Assembly (NCBI RefSeq): GCF_963691685.1 | Contig: NZ_OY829290.1 | Coordinates: 3,410,001 to 3,474,000 of the forward strand | Direction: 5' to 3' | DNA: 64,000 bases | DNA from: Thalassovita sp. | Lineage (GTDB): Bacteria > Pseudomonadota > Alphaproteobacteria > Rhodobacterales > Rhodobacteraceae | In this document: positions 1 through 7,733 of the stretch, piece by piece | How the letters are laid out: every line of letters begins with the position of its first letter | How positions within the stretch are numbered: the first letter of the stretch is position 1 | The notes under the pieces: generated by a model | What the model was told of the DNA's origin: nothing | The model's database searches: none | The model's input: only the letters and a program-made list of their open reading frames with translations | Made by a program: the position numbers and the translations under genes

Positions 1-1459
1 AGGCGGCAGCGATGCGTTTCAGCGCCTCTTCCGGCAGGTCCACACCTTCGAAACCTTCGGGGTATTCTTCGGCGATGAAGGCGGTGGTCATGTCACCGCT
101 GATGAATTTCGGATGGTCCATCACCGCGCTGACGAAGGGCAGGTTGTGGCCGATACCTTCCAACTCAAACCCGTCCAGCGCGTTGCGCATGGCCTCAATC
201 GCCTCACCGCGGGTTGGCGCCCAGGTGCAAAGCTTGGCGATCATCGGGTCATAATACATCGAGATCTCACCACCCTCAAAGACGCCGGTGTCGTTGCGCA
301 CGGCAAAGCCTTCGCCAACGGTGGCATCATCGGCCCATTTGCCATTGTCCTGCATCGGACCTGCGGCAATTTCGGCCGGCGGACGGTAGCGGGTCAGGCG
401 ACCGATGGAGGGCAGGAAGTTGCGATAGGGATCTTCGGCGTAAACGCGGTTCTCAATGGCCCAGCCGTTGATCTGCACGTCGTCCTGCGTGATCGAGAGC
501 GGCTCACCATTGGCGACGCGGATCATCTGTTCGACCAGATCCACACCGGTGATCAGCTCGGTCACAGGGTGTTCCACCTGCAGACGGGTGTTCATTTCCA
601 GGAAGTAGAAGTTCTTGTCACCGTCGACGATGAATTCCACGGTACCGGCAGAGGCATAGCCCACGGCCTTGGCCAGCGCGACGGACTGTTCGCCCATGGC
701 TTTCCGGGTGGCTTCATCGAGGAAGGGTGACGGGGCCTCTTCGACAACCTTCTGGTTCCGGCGCTGGATCGAGCATTCGCGTTCGTTCAGGTAGATGCCG
801 TTGCCATGGGCATCGCAAAGCACCTGAATTTCGATGTGGCGCGGTTGGGTGACGAATTTCTCAATGAAGATACGGTCATCGCCAAAGCTGTTGGCCGCTT
901 CGTTTTTGGACGACTGGAACCCTTCGCGGGCCTCTTCATCATTCCAAGCGATCCGCATGCCTTTGCCGCCACCACCTGCGGAGGCTTTGATCATCACCGG
1001 ATAGCCAATTTCGTTAGAGATCTTCACCGCCTCATCGGCGTCCTCAATCAGACCCATGTAGCCGGGCACAGTGGACACGCCTGCCTCTTGAGCGATCTTT
1101 TTCGAGGTGATCTTGTCCCCCATCGCCTCAATCGCGCCTTTGGGCGGGCCGACAAAGGCAACGCCTTCGGCCTCCAGCGCCTCAGCGAATTTGGCGTTTT
1201 CCGACAGGAAGCCATAGCCGGGGTGCACCGCTTCGGCGCCCGACTGGCGGATCGCATCCATCACCTTGTCGATGACGATATAGGACTGGTTCGCAGGCGG
1301 CGGGCCGATGTGGATCGCCTCATCCGCCATTTTCACATGCAGCGCCTGTTTGTCTGCATCCGAATAGATCGCAACGGTCTTGATACCCATCTTGCGGGCA
1401 GTTTTCATGACGCGGCAGGCAATCTCGCCCCGGTTCGCGATCAGGATCTTATTGAACAT
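1..1459 (-). CDS. pccA: Propionyl-CoA carboxylase biotin-carboxylase subunit (alpha), partial
   Basis: Carboxylates biotin with ATP and bicarbonate; with PccB it turns propionyl-CoA into (S)-methylmalonyl-CoA. The 486 visible residues begin with the ILIANRGEIACRV motif of biotin carboxylases, carry the ATP-grasp glycine loop GGGGKGMR at about residues 162-169 and the motif EMNTRLQVEHPVTE near residue 290. Family members are about 660-680 residues, so the biotinyl domain lies beyond the left edge. The start has a purine-rich site (GGGACGAGAA) just upstream. The gene lies on the same strand as pccB, separated by several small genes, and probably belongs to the same transcription unit. An acetyl-CoA or methylcrotonyl-CoA subunit is possible from this domain alone; the neighbouring pccB and pccR argue for propionyl-CoA. 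Confidence 0.93.
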   Translation of the reverse strand, partial: MFNKILIANRGEIACRVMKTARKMGIKTVAIYSDADKQALHVKMADEAIHIGPPPANQSYIVIDKVMDAIRQSGAEAVHPGYGFLSENAKFAEALEAEGVAFVGPPKGAIEAMGDKITSKKIAQEAGVSTVPGYMGLIEDADEAVKISNEIGYPVMIKASAGGGGKGMRIAWNDEEAREGFQSSKNEAANSFGDDRIFIEKFVTQPRHIEIQVLCDAHGNGIYLNERECSIQRRNQKVVEEAPSPFLDEATRKAMGEQSVALAKAVGYASAGTVEFIVDGDKNFYFLEMNTRLQVEHPVTELITGVDLVEQMIRVANGEPLSITQDDVQINGWAIENRVYAEDPYRNFLPSIGRLTRYRPPAEIAAGPMQDNGKWADDATVGEGFAVRNDTGVFEGGEISMYYDPMIAKLCTWAPTRGEAIEAMRNALDGFELEGIGHNLPFVSAVMDHPKFISGDMTTAFIAEEYPEGFEGVDLPEEALKRIAAA

Positions 1460-1599
1460 TTCTCGTCCCTTCCAATTTGGCATCCGGGCGGAGGCTGCCC
1501 GGACACATGGCAACAAAAACCCCACCACGGCGCGCGGCCGGGGTGGGGTTCAATTCTTGATGGCGCGCGGGCACAGCCCGCACGGATGTCAGCGCCGCA

Positions 1600-1818
1600 T
1601 CAGCAGCGTGACGGGTAAAGTTCGCAGTAAGCGACGTTGGCCGCAGCGCCAGCAACTGCGCCGGTGCCAAGGTTGCCATCGACAACGGCAGCTGTGGCAA
1701 CGCCCGCGCCGGCGCCGTAAAGCGCCCGTTCCGCGACCGAGTCACCGCAAGCGCTGAGCGCAGTGGCGCCCAGGACGGCAAGGATCCAAACTTTCGCGGC
1801 TGGTGTTCTGTACTGCAT
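1600..1818 (-). CDS. Small putative lipoprotein, 72 aa
   Basis: Unrecognised small protein. A hydrophobic signal segment ends in the lipobox LSAC (Cys at residue 24), so it is predicted to be lipidated and anchored in the envelope. The remainder (about 48 residues) is rich in Gly, Ala and Val (GAGAGVATAAVV), like short glycine-zipper-type lipoproteins, and has two further Cys near the C-terminus. The start chosen is preceded by AGAGAGG six bases upstream; a longer in-frame reading to 2046 lacks coding character. It lies between pccA and the other small genes of the pcc locus. Function unknown. Confidence 0.7.
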   Translation of the reverse strand: MQYRTPAAKVWILAVLGATALSACGDSVAERALYGAGAGVATAAVVDGNLGTGAVAGAAANVAYCELYPSRC

Positions 1819-2194
1819 GAATAGCCTCTCTTTCTTGTTGCTCTGAAAGAGAGAACATCGCCATCCGCCGCCAGTGCCAAGGGGCGCGCTGCCGGGGCGG
1901 CAAAATCGGCAAAGCTCTGCCGGTTCTGCGGGGCCACAAAGGCGCGGCTGCGGGCCGGAATGCGGGGGATGGCGGAAAAAACGGACGAAGGGCCAGGGGT
2001 GTGGCGCCTCCGTCCATAAAGGGAAGGGGTATGGCTTGGGACACAAGCTGTAGATACGCCCCCAGGCTTTGGGGCGCTGCCTACGAAGATCACGCTGCCC
2101 CAGAGCGCGCAGTCAGCCAAGCGCGCGGCACCTGCCGCGGCGCTTTGGGCCGCTTCCTGCTCAAATCTCTGGGGGCTGCGCAAGTTCATGCCGA
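1819..2194. other. Gap of about 376 bases without a convincing gene
   Basis: Only overlapping shadow frames with proline- and arginine-rich nonsense translations are present. I see no tRNA, clear terminator or repeat. It may be a spacer or leader within the minus-strand pcc transcript. Confidence 0.5.
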
Positions 2195-2545
2195 TTACTC
2201 TTCCTCAAAGGCCTCAGGGAAAGCCGCACGGGCTTTGGCCTCATCAATGACAAGGAGCGCCTCATAGCTTTCGGGATCAAAGGGATCTTCGGCGGCAAGC
2301 ACCTCACGGCCAAACATCCAGCTCAAACGGCCTGCATCCAGATTGCCACGCTCAAACGGCTGTTCGCCAAAATGTTCCCACAGCGCCTTCATAAAGGCGG
2401 TGTCGGCACGCCGGTCTGGCGGGCGGCGGTCGCGGTAGCGTTCGCGCGCAATCAATGCGGTCGCCCCTTTGGGGTTCGCACGGCGGATGGTGAATTGGTA
2501 ATCGGTGCTGGGCATACGGCCCGGAAACCCGCGATGTTTCAGCAT
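2195..2545 (-). CDS. Hypothetical protein, 116 aa
   Basis: No family recognised. The protein is soluble and charged: a basic N-terminal half (RRANPKGATALIARERYRDRRPPDRR) and an acidic C-terminus ending in FEEE. No signal peptide or membrane segment. The start is supported by GGGAGC eight bases before the ATG. The composition looks like a genuine coding region rather than a shadow, and the gene is collinear with pccA and pccB, so it is probably co-transcribed with them. No function is proposed. Confidence 0.65.
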   Translation of the reverse strand: MLKHRGFPGRMPSTDYQFTIRRANPKGATALIARERYRDRRPPDRRADTAFMKALWEHFGEQPFERGNLDAGRLSWMFGREVLAAEDPFDPESYEALLVIDEAKARAAFPEAFEEE

Positions 2546-2988
2546 GATTTGCTCCCTTTGATAAGGGCGCGCGGGCTGACCGGAACAGGCCGACCCGCGG
2601 CCTGTTCCTGTGTAAGAAGGCGATAGCCTACATTACTTGTATTTGCCGGTGTAGACGGGCTCAACCGAGATCGGCTCGGGCTCGACCACAACGTATTCTT
2701 CTTCTTGCTGTGCGCAGGCTGCCAGAGCAGCAACCAGACCCAGCGCCAGAACGGTTTTGAAACAGTTCGACATGTGATTCTCCTGTTCGAATGGAACAAC
2801 CAATAAAGGGCTTTTGCCCCAACCTGCCCCCTTTGTGAGGTGCGAGCGACGCAATCGCCGCCTGATCCGATCATACAGGAAGCCCGGGTGCAAGCATACG
2901 CAGCCACCCGCAGCGCGGCGATCTGTGACGTCAAAGCCGCAACCTGTGCAGGAGTCACCACCGGTTTCGCAACATATAGTGGGAACAT
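2539..2988 (-). other. Possible translationally coupled ORF, perhaps a decayed gene
   Basis: The ATG overlaps the stop of the upstream DUF6497 gene (TGATG) and has GGGAGG seven bases upstream, an arrangement expected of a coupled gene. The first 35 or so residues (for example KPVVTPAQVAALTSQIAALR) look like real protein. The frame then becomes Arg/Ser/Trp-rich nonsense and overlaps the 46-aa lipoprotein gene on the same strand. It may be a truncated or frameshifted remnant, or the coupling may be coincidental. Confidence 0.25.
2633..2773 (-). CDS. Very small putative lipoprotein, 46 aa
   Basis: Too short for many gene callers, but well supported: ATG preceded by AGGAG, a hydrophobic signal (TVLALGLVAALAAC) with lipobox LAAC (Cys at residue 20) and a mature part of only about 27 residues that is acidic and valine-rich (EEEYVVVEPEPISVEPVY). 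It is predicted to be an envelope-anchored lipopeptide. It sits in the run of small genes between pccB and pccA. Function unknown. Confidence 0.72.
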   Translation of the reverse strand: MSNCFKTVLALGLVAALAACAQQEEEYVVVEPEPISVEPVYTGKYK

Positions 2989-3401
2989 CAGAATGCCTCC
3001 CAGATGCAGCGGTCGTTTTCGATGCGAAACGCCTCGAAAAACTGAATGATTTCAGGCTGAATTTCGCCGAAACCTAGTTCTTTTGAAGACAGGGAGATCA
3101 CCACCTGCGCCACAGCGCGGCCGCGATCCTGCAAATCCGGCAGGGCAACCTCATGGCAGAGGTGGGCAAAATCACCCTCAACCACGTCGTACCCAACACC
3201 CTCGGCCAGGGCTGGTGCTACAAAGCGGAAGCGTGCCCAATCCGATCCGTCGGGCTGTGCTTCGATCCGTTTGTCCATCAAGGCAAGGGTCAGCCCGGAG
3301 GGCACAGCGGCGAGAGCCTCCTCTTGCCCTGCCGCCGTGGCCGCGCCGATCCAACAAAGGATGCCCCCAAGCGCGGCGGTATGTCTGATCCCCCTAAACA
3401 T
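2988..3401 (-). CDS. DUF6497-family exported protein, 137 aa
   Basis: Resembles the DUF6497 proteins I associate with Rhodobacteraceae, whose function is unknown. An N-terminal hydrophobic signal (GGILCWIGAATAAG) suggests export; the mature part contains short beta-rich segments and a conserved-looking C-terminus (IIQFFEAFRIENDRCIWEAF). The ATG lies inside the last codons of the upstream gene (8-base overlap), which indicates translational coupling; a start 10 codons earlier is possible but overlaps more. It is part of the minus-strand run between pccB and pccA. Confidence 0.68.
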   Translation of the reverse strand: MFRGIRHTAALGGILCWIGAATAAGQEEALAAVPSGLTLALMDKRIEAQPDGSDWARFRFVAPALAEGVGYDVVEGDFAHLCHEVALPDLQDRGRAVAQVVISLSSKELGFGEIQPEIIQFFEAFRIENDRCIWEAF

Positions 3402-3753
3402 GGCGCTGCCCCTCTCGGGTGCGGGCCGCATGGGCGATCCAACGCTGACGCAGCGCTGGGGTGTTCAAAATCTCAGCCACCTGATCCGACAGATCCGACG
3501 GGATCGCCCCATCAACCTGTCCGCCAGCGGTGACCTGCAACCGGTTGCCATCGCGATGGATCCGCACCACCGGTGCATATCCCTTGAGCCGCTGCAGCCT
3601 GCGCCAAATGTCCTGACGAATTTGTTGTGCAAGCAGCAAGCGGTTGCAAGCAGGAAAATCAGCCGTCGCCGCAAAATCCATACGCACAGGTACGCGCCGC
3701 GCTAAAACCAGCGCGTCACCTTCGGTCAGGATATGCCAATTGCGGCGGGTCAT
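3394..3753 (-). CDS. Hypothetical protein, 119 aa
   Basis: No family recognised. A soluble basic protein with a probable alpha/beta fold (MTRRNWHILTEGDALVLARR at the start, then RLQRLKGYAPVVRIHRDGNR). No signal or membrane segment. Its ATG overlaps the stop of the upstream membrane-protein gene by four bases (ATGA), and its own end overlaps the DUF6497 start, so the three genes form a tightly coupled set. That suggests their products act together, but nothing in the sequence names the job. Confidence 0.68.
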   Translation of the reverse strand: MTRRNWHILTEGDALVLARRVPVRMDFAATADFPACNRLLLAQQIRQDIWRRLQRLKGYAPVVRIHRDGNRLQVTAGGQVDGAIPSDLSDQVAEILNTPALRQRWIAHAARTREGQRHV

Positions 3754-4628
3754 AGGGTTTGCTCCTCAGCAGCGGCAACGCAACGCGCATTGGAGAAAAG
3801 GAACGTGGCGCTCTTGCCCCATGCGACACTGAAGATGCTGCTGCCCTTCTGCTTTCTTGCAGCAACCTGCACCTCAACAATCGGCAGAGCCGCCAATGCG
3901 TCGTCTTGCGCGCCAATCTTTTCAATGACCTCCCAGATGCGCTCATCGGACATGGCAAGCTGACAGGCCTGAAAATATGGAAAGCCTTCTTGGTCAGGTG
4001 AGCCCTCACCGGTGAAGAGGAAGGTCAACTGCAGCTGGCTGCCCTCACCTTGCGGCTTCAGATAGGCCTTTCTGACGACCCATCCTTCCAGCGCCCCCGG
4101 ATAGTGTGGCGAGTAAAAGTCACGGTTTGATGTCTCGCTCAGCTGACAGGCACCGTCCTGCACCACCACAGAGGCGTATGAGTCAAAGATGGCATGCGCC
4201 CAATCGACATCGCCGCCAACCGTCTGCGCGTTGAGATCCAACCGGTAAACTGCGTCACGCCCGGTCACGCTATCAGGTTTGCCCGGCAAACCGGTCAAAA
4301 CCGCACCGCACATGCTCTTGAGCAGCTCTGTCTCTGTGACCCTCTGCATGGGCCCCCGGTAGGGTACAAAAAAGGCCTGCACGCGCCATTGATCGCCGAC
4401 CTGCGTCCACTGCAGATCTTTGACCTTCCAGGTTCCACCAACGGCAGAGAGTTTGGGGCTATTGTCCAGTTTCGATGGCTCGCTCAGGCCCTCGGCGGGC
4501 CACATCACCATCAGGAACAGCATGCAACACACCGCCAGCACCGCCACGAACACGCCATTGCGCAGCATCTTTTCACGATGCCGCGCACGCATCGCGTCGC
4601 TGTTCAGATCTGGTGGGGTGAAGAACAC
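3750..4628 (-). CDS. Membrane-anchored hypothetical protein, 292 aa, GTG start
   Basis: Unrecognised protein with one N-terminal membrane anchor (residues about 25-45, FVAVLAVCCMLFLMVMW) and a periplasmic domain of about 245 residues containing several Cys (SMCGAVL, DGACQLSE, QACQLAM, NARCVAA) that could form disulfides. The start is GTG with GGAG ten bases upstream; an ATG 12 codons later is the alternative. It follows pccB after 72 bases and is coupled by an ATGA overlap to the next gene. It leads the three-gene set of unknown function inside the pcc locus. Confidence 0.72.
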   Translation of the reverse strand: MFFTPPDLNSDAMRARHREKMLRNGVFVAVLAVCCMLFLMVMWPAEGLSEPSKLDNSPKLSAVGGTWKVKDLQWTQVGDQWRVQAFFVPYRGPMQRVTETELLKSMCGAVLTGLPGKPDSVTGRDAVYRLDLNAQTVGGDVDWAHAIFDSYASVVVQDGACQLSETSNRDFYSPHYPGALEGWVVRKAYLKPQGEGSQLQLTFLFTGEGSPDQEGFPYFQACQLAMSDERIWEVIEKIGAQDDALAALPIVEVQVAARKQKGSSIFSVAWGKSATFLFSNARCVAAAEEQTL

Positions 4629-4700
4629 TTAGGTCTTGCTCCGGGCGTCAGGATGGACGGGACGGACCAAATGGTCCGCCCATTGGTTTTTCCGCAGGGC

Positions 4701-6233
4701 TTACAGCGGAATGTTGTCGTGCTTTTTCCACGGGTTCTTCAGCTGCTTGTTGCGCAGGCTGGCAAACGCGCGGGAGACACGGCGACGGGTCGATTTCGGC
4801 TGGATCACCTCATCAATGAAGCCCCGTTCGGCTGCCACGAAGGGGTTGGCGAAACGGTCTTCGTAGTCTTTGGTGTGGGCTGCGATCTTTTCGGCATCGC
4901 CCAGATCGGCGCGATGGATGATCTCGGTCGCGCCTTTGGCACCCATCACAGCGATTTCCGCGGTTGGCCAGGCGTAGTTGAAATCACCGCGCAGGTGTTT
5001 CGACGCCATCACGTCATAAGCGCCACCATAGGCCTTACGGGTGATCACAGTCACTTTCGGCACCGTGGCTTCGCCATAGGCAAACAGCAGTTTCGCGCCG
5101 TGTTTGATCACGCCGCCATATTCCTGGCTGGTCCCCGGCAGGAAGCCCGGCACGTCCACCAGTGTCAGGATCGGAATTTCGAAACAGTCGCAGAAACGCA
5201 CGAAACGCGCCGCCTTGCGGCTGGCATCAATGTCCAGACAGCCCGCCAGAACCATCGGCTGGTTGGCCACAACACCCACGGTCTGGCCTTCCAGACGGAT
5301 GAAGCCGGTGATGATGTTTTTGGCGTAGTCTTCCTGAATTTCGTAGAAGTCGCCCTCATCCCCGATCTTATGAATGAGCTCTTTCATGTCATAAGGCGTG
5401 TTGGGGTTTTCCGGCACCAGCGTGTCGAGCGAGGCTTCGATACGGCCCGGCTCATCAAAGAAGGGGCGCACGGGCGGCTTTTCACGGTTGTTGAGCGGCA
5501 GGAAGTCAACCAGGCGGCGCACCTCGGCCATCGCTTCAACGTCATTTTCAAAGGCGCCATCAGCGACCGAGGACTTCTTGGTGTGGGTGGAGGCACCGCC
5601 CAGCTCTTCGGCGGTCACAACCTCATTGGTCACGGTTTTCACCACGTCCGGGCCGGTCACAAACATGTAGGAGGTGTCTTTGACCATGAAGATAAAGTCG
5701 GTCATCGCGGGCGAATAGACCGCGCCACCGGCACATGGGCCCATGATCACCGAAATCTGCGGCACCACGCCCGAGGCCATGATGTTGCGCTGGAACACTT
5801 CGGCGTATCCCGCCAGCGAGTCGACGCCTTCCTGAATACGCGCCCCGCCCGAGTCGTTCAGGCCAATGATCGGCGCGCCGTTCTGCATCGCCATTTCCTG
5901 GATCTTGCAGATTTTCTGGGCGTGGGTTTCCGACAGCGATCCGCCGAAAACGGTGAAGTCCTGGGAGAAGACATAGACCATACGGCCGTTGATCGTGCCC
6001 CAGCCGGTGATCACACCGTCGCCTGCGGGCTTGTCCTTTTCCATGCCGAATTCGGTGCAGCGATGGGTTTTGAACATGTCGAACTCTTCAAAGCTGTCTT
6101 CGTCCAGAAGCAGCTCAATACGTTCGCGTGCGGTCAACTTGCCCTTTTTATGCTGGCTGTCGATGCGGCGCTGGCCACCGCCCAGACGGGCTGCGGCGCG
6201 GCGGTCTTCCAATTGCTGGAGAATATCTTTCAT
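4701..6233 (-). CDS. pccB: Propionyl-CoA carboxylase carboxyltransferase subunit (beta)
   Basis: Transfers the carboxyl group from biotin on PccA to propionyl-CoA, giving methylmalonyl-CoA for entry into the TCA cycle or the ethylmalonyl-CoA route. The 510 residues match the usual length. Family motifs are present: GGARIQEGVDSLAGYAEVF, MGPCAGGAVYSPAMTDF (acyl-CoA oxyanion site), DVPGFLPGTSQEYGGVI and ITRKAYGGAYDVM (biotin side). The start at 6233 is chosen because AGAGG lies six bases upstream; an ATG five codons earlier lacks such a site. Two identical 13-bp boxes upstream are probable PccR operators. It is the first gene of a minus-strand run reaching pccA. Confidence 0.97.
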   Translation of the reverse strand: MKDILQQLEDRRAAARLGGGQRRIDSQHKKGKLTARERIELLLDEDSFEEFDMFKTHRCTEFGMEKDKPAGDGVITGWGTINGRMVYVFSQDFTVFGGSLSETHAQKICKIQEMAMQNGAPIIGLNDSGGARIQEGVDSLAGYAEVFQRNIMASGVVPQISVIMGPCAGGAVYSPAMTDFIFMVKDTSYMFVTGPDVVKTVTNEVVTAEELGGASTHTKKSSVADGAFENDVEAMAEVRRLVDFLPLNNREKPPVRPFFDEPGRIEASLDTLVPENPNTPYDMKELIHKIGDEGDFYEIQEDYAKNIITGFIRLEGQTVGVVANQPMVLAGCLDIDASRKAARFVRFCDCFEIPILTLVDVPGFLPGTSQEYGGVIKHGAKLLFAYGEATVPKVTVITRKAYGGAYDVMASKHLRGDFNYAWPTAEIAVMGAKGATEIIHRADLGDAEKIAAHTKDYEDRFANPFVAAERGFIDEVIQPKSTRRRVSRAFASLRNKQLKNPWKKHDNIPL

Positions 6234-6299
6234 GACGGACCTCTTCATGGTTTGCTCAAGGGTATAGGGGGGCTGAGGCGCGACTCAAAGAGGAATCCG

Positions 6300-6352
6300 G
6301 CAAATTTGCAAACACTTGGCAGAACAGTGAATGCTAAATGCAAATTTGCAAA
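6300..6352. promoter_or_regulatory. Twin PccR-type operators upstream of pccB
   Basis: The 13-base box GCAAATTTGCAAA occurs exactly at 6300-6312 and again at 6340-6352, 40 bases apart (about four helical turns). Each contains the palindrome GCAAATTTGC and the octamer TTTGCAAA. The region is AT-rich in a GC-rich genome and lies between divergent pccB and the MFS gene. From memory, work on PccR of Rhodobacter sphaeroides reported TTTGCAAA-type operators, which fits; binding here is inferred. Confidence 0.75.
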
Positions 6353-6438
6353 TAACTTCGCTTTTAGCCTGAGGTAGAATACCCTCACCCAATCCTCGCC
6401 TATTGCGCCGGGTCAGCCACAGCGAATATGGTTAACAA

Positions 6439-7656
6439 ATGAACGACCGCATTGAGATCCGATTCCTAGACCGCAGCACACCGCCCACCATGGCGACGCT
6501 GATCATTCTTGCCAGCATGTCTGCTATGGCGATGAACATCTTCCTGCCCTCGCTGCCGAACATGGCGGAATACTATCAGGCGGATTACGCGTTCATGCAG
6601 CTTTCGGTCGCCCTTTACCTGGGGGTCAATGCGGTGATGCAGCTGTTTGTCGGCCCGCTCTCGGATCGATTTGGCCGCCGGCCTGTGCTGCTCTGGGGCA
6701 CAGCCTTGTTCAGCGTCGCAACGCTTGGCTGCCTGATGGCCCCGACGGCTGAGGTCTTCATGCTGTTTCGCATGATGCAGGCGGTGATTGCGGTCGCCAT
6801 TGTGCTGAGCCGGGCGGTGGTGCGCGATCTTTATCCGCAGGATAAGGCCGCCTCGGTCATGGGCTATGTCACCATGGGCATGGCGCTGGTGCCGATGATT
6901 GCGCCCGCGCTTGGCGGGTTGCTTGACAGTCTTTTGGGCTGGAAGTCCTCCTTCCAGCTGCTGTTTGTGGCCAGCGTTTTGATCTTTGCCCTGATCTATT
7001 TCGATCAGGGCGAAACCGCGCGCCACACCGGCACGCCGATGCGCCAGCAGATCCGTGAATACCCGGAAATTCTGACCTCACACCGGTTCTGGGGCTATGC
7101 GATGGCCACCGCGCTGGGGTCCGGCGCCTTCTTTGCCTACCTTGGCGGCGCGCCCTATCTGGGCACTGAATATTTTGGCATCCCGCTGACCCAATTGGGC
7201 CTTTGGATGGCCACACCGGGGATTGGCTACTTCCTGGGCAACTTTATCTCGGGCCGGTTTTCCGCCCGCGCCGGGGTGACCCGTATGGTGGTCTGTGGCA
7301 CCACGTTGGCCACCGCTGGCCTACTCTTGGCCTATGGGCTGATCCTGATCGGCATCAGCAGCCCGGTGATTTTCTTCGGCTCGATGATCATTGTGGGCAT
7401 CGGCAACGGGCTGACCATCCCCAACGCCACCGCGGGCCTCCTGTCCGTGCGGCCCCATCTGGCAGGCACCGCGGCAGGTCTGGGCAGCACCTTGATGATC
7501 GGTGGCGGCGCGGCACTTTCGGCCTTTGCCGGGGTTCTGGTCCAGCCCGGCAGCAATGAATTGCCCCTGATCAGCCTGATGACCCTGTCCTCAGTCCTGT
7601 CGATTGCCTGCATCCTTTATGTGATCCGCCGCGACAAACAGTTGCAATCTGCCTAA
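6439..7656 (+). CDS. Bcr/CflA-type MFS exporter
   Basis: Twelve-helix major facilitator protein of 405 residues, probably a proton-driven exporter in the inner membrane. The motif-A loop between helices 2 and 3 reads GPLSDRFGRRPVLLWG, and the DHA1 drug-exporter type is suggested by SRAVVRDLYP and the proline in TM5 (ALVPMIAPALGG). It is transcribed away from pccB across the PccR boxes and towards pccR. The substrate cannot be told from sequence; the position suggests it could relieve a toxic acyl or short-chain acid, but that is inference only. Confidence 0.85.
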   Translation: MNDRIEIRFLDRSTPPTMATLIILASMSAMAMNIFLPSLPNMAEYYQADYAFMQLSVALYLGVNAVMQLFVGPLSDRFGRRPVLLWGTALFSVATLGCLMAPTAEVFMLFRMMQAVIAVAIVLSRAVVRDLYPQDKAASVMGYVTMGMALVPMIAPALGGLLDSLLGWKSSFQLLFVASVLIFALIYFDQGETARHTGTPMRQQIREYPEILTSHRFWGYAMATALGSGAFFAYLGGAPYLGTEYFGIPLTQLGLWMATPGIGYFLGNFISGRFSARAGVTRMVVCGTTLATAGLLLAYGLILIGISSPVIFFGSMIIVGIGNGLTIPNATAGLLSVRPHLAGTAAGLGSTLMIGGGAALSAFAGVLVQPGSNELPLISLMTLSSVLSIACILYVIRRDKQLQSA

Positions 7657-7679
7657 GCCAAGGCACCTTGCGCCCCGGA

Positions 7680-7718
7680 GTTTGCAAACTTACGATCACG
7701 TAAGAGCAAATCTGTAAA
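7680..7718. promoter_or_regulatory. Probable autoregulatory PccR operator
   Basis: A perfect 10-base palindrome GTTTGCAAAC (7680-7689) is followed by GCAAATCTGTAAA (7706-7718), which differs at two positions from the 13-base box of the pccB promoter. Between them lies CTTACG-ATCA-CGTAAG (7689-7704). All lie within 55 bases of the pccR start, so PccR probably controls its own synthesis. Confidence 0.65.
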
Positions 7719-7733
7719 TTCGAGGGCAGCCGC

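Noticed and set aside
806..1618. Plus-strand frames of 205-270 residues over pccA
   Set aside because: Shadows of pccA on the other strand; His-rich nonsense.
4194..6377. 727-residue open frame on the plus strand
   Set aside because: It is antisense to pccB and the neighbouring gene, has no recognised family and is His-rich in the manner of GC-bias shadow frames.
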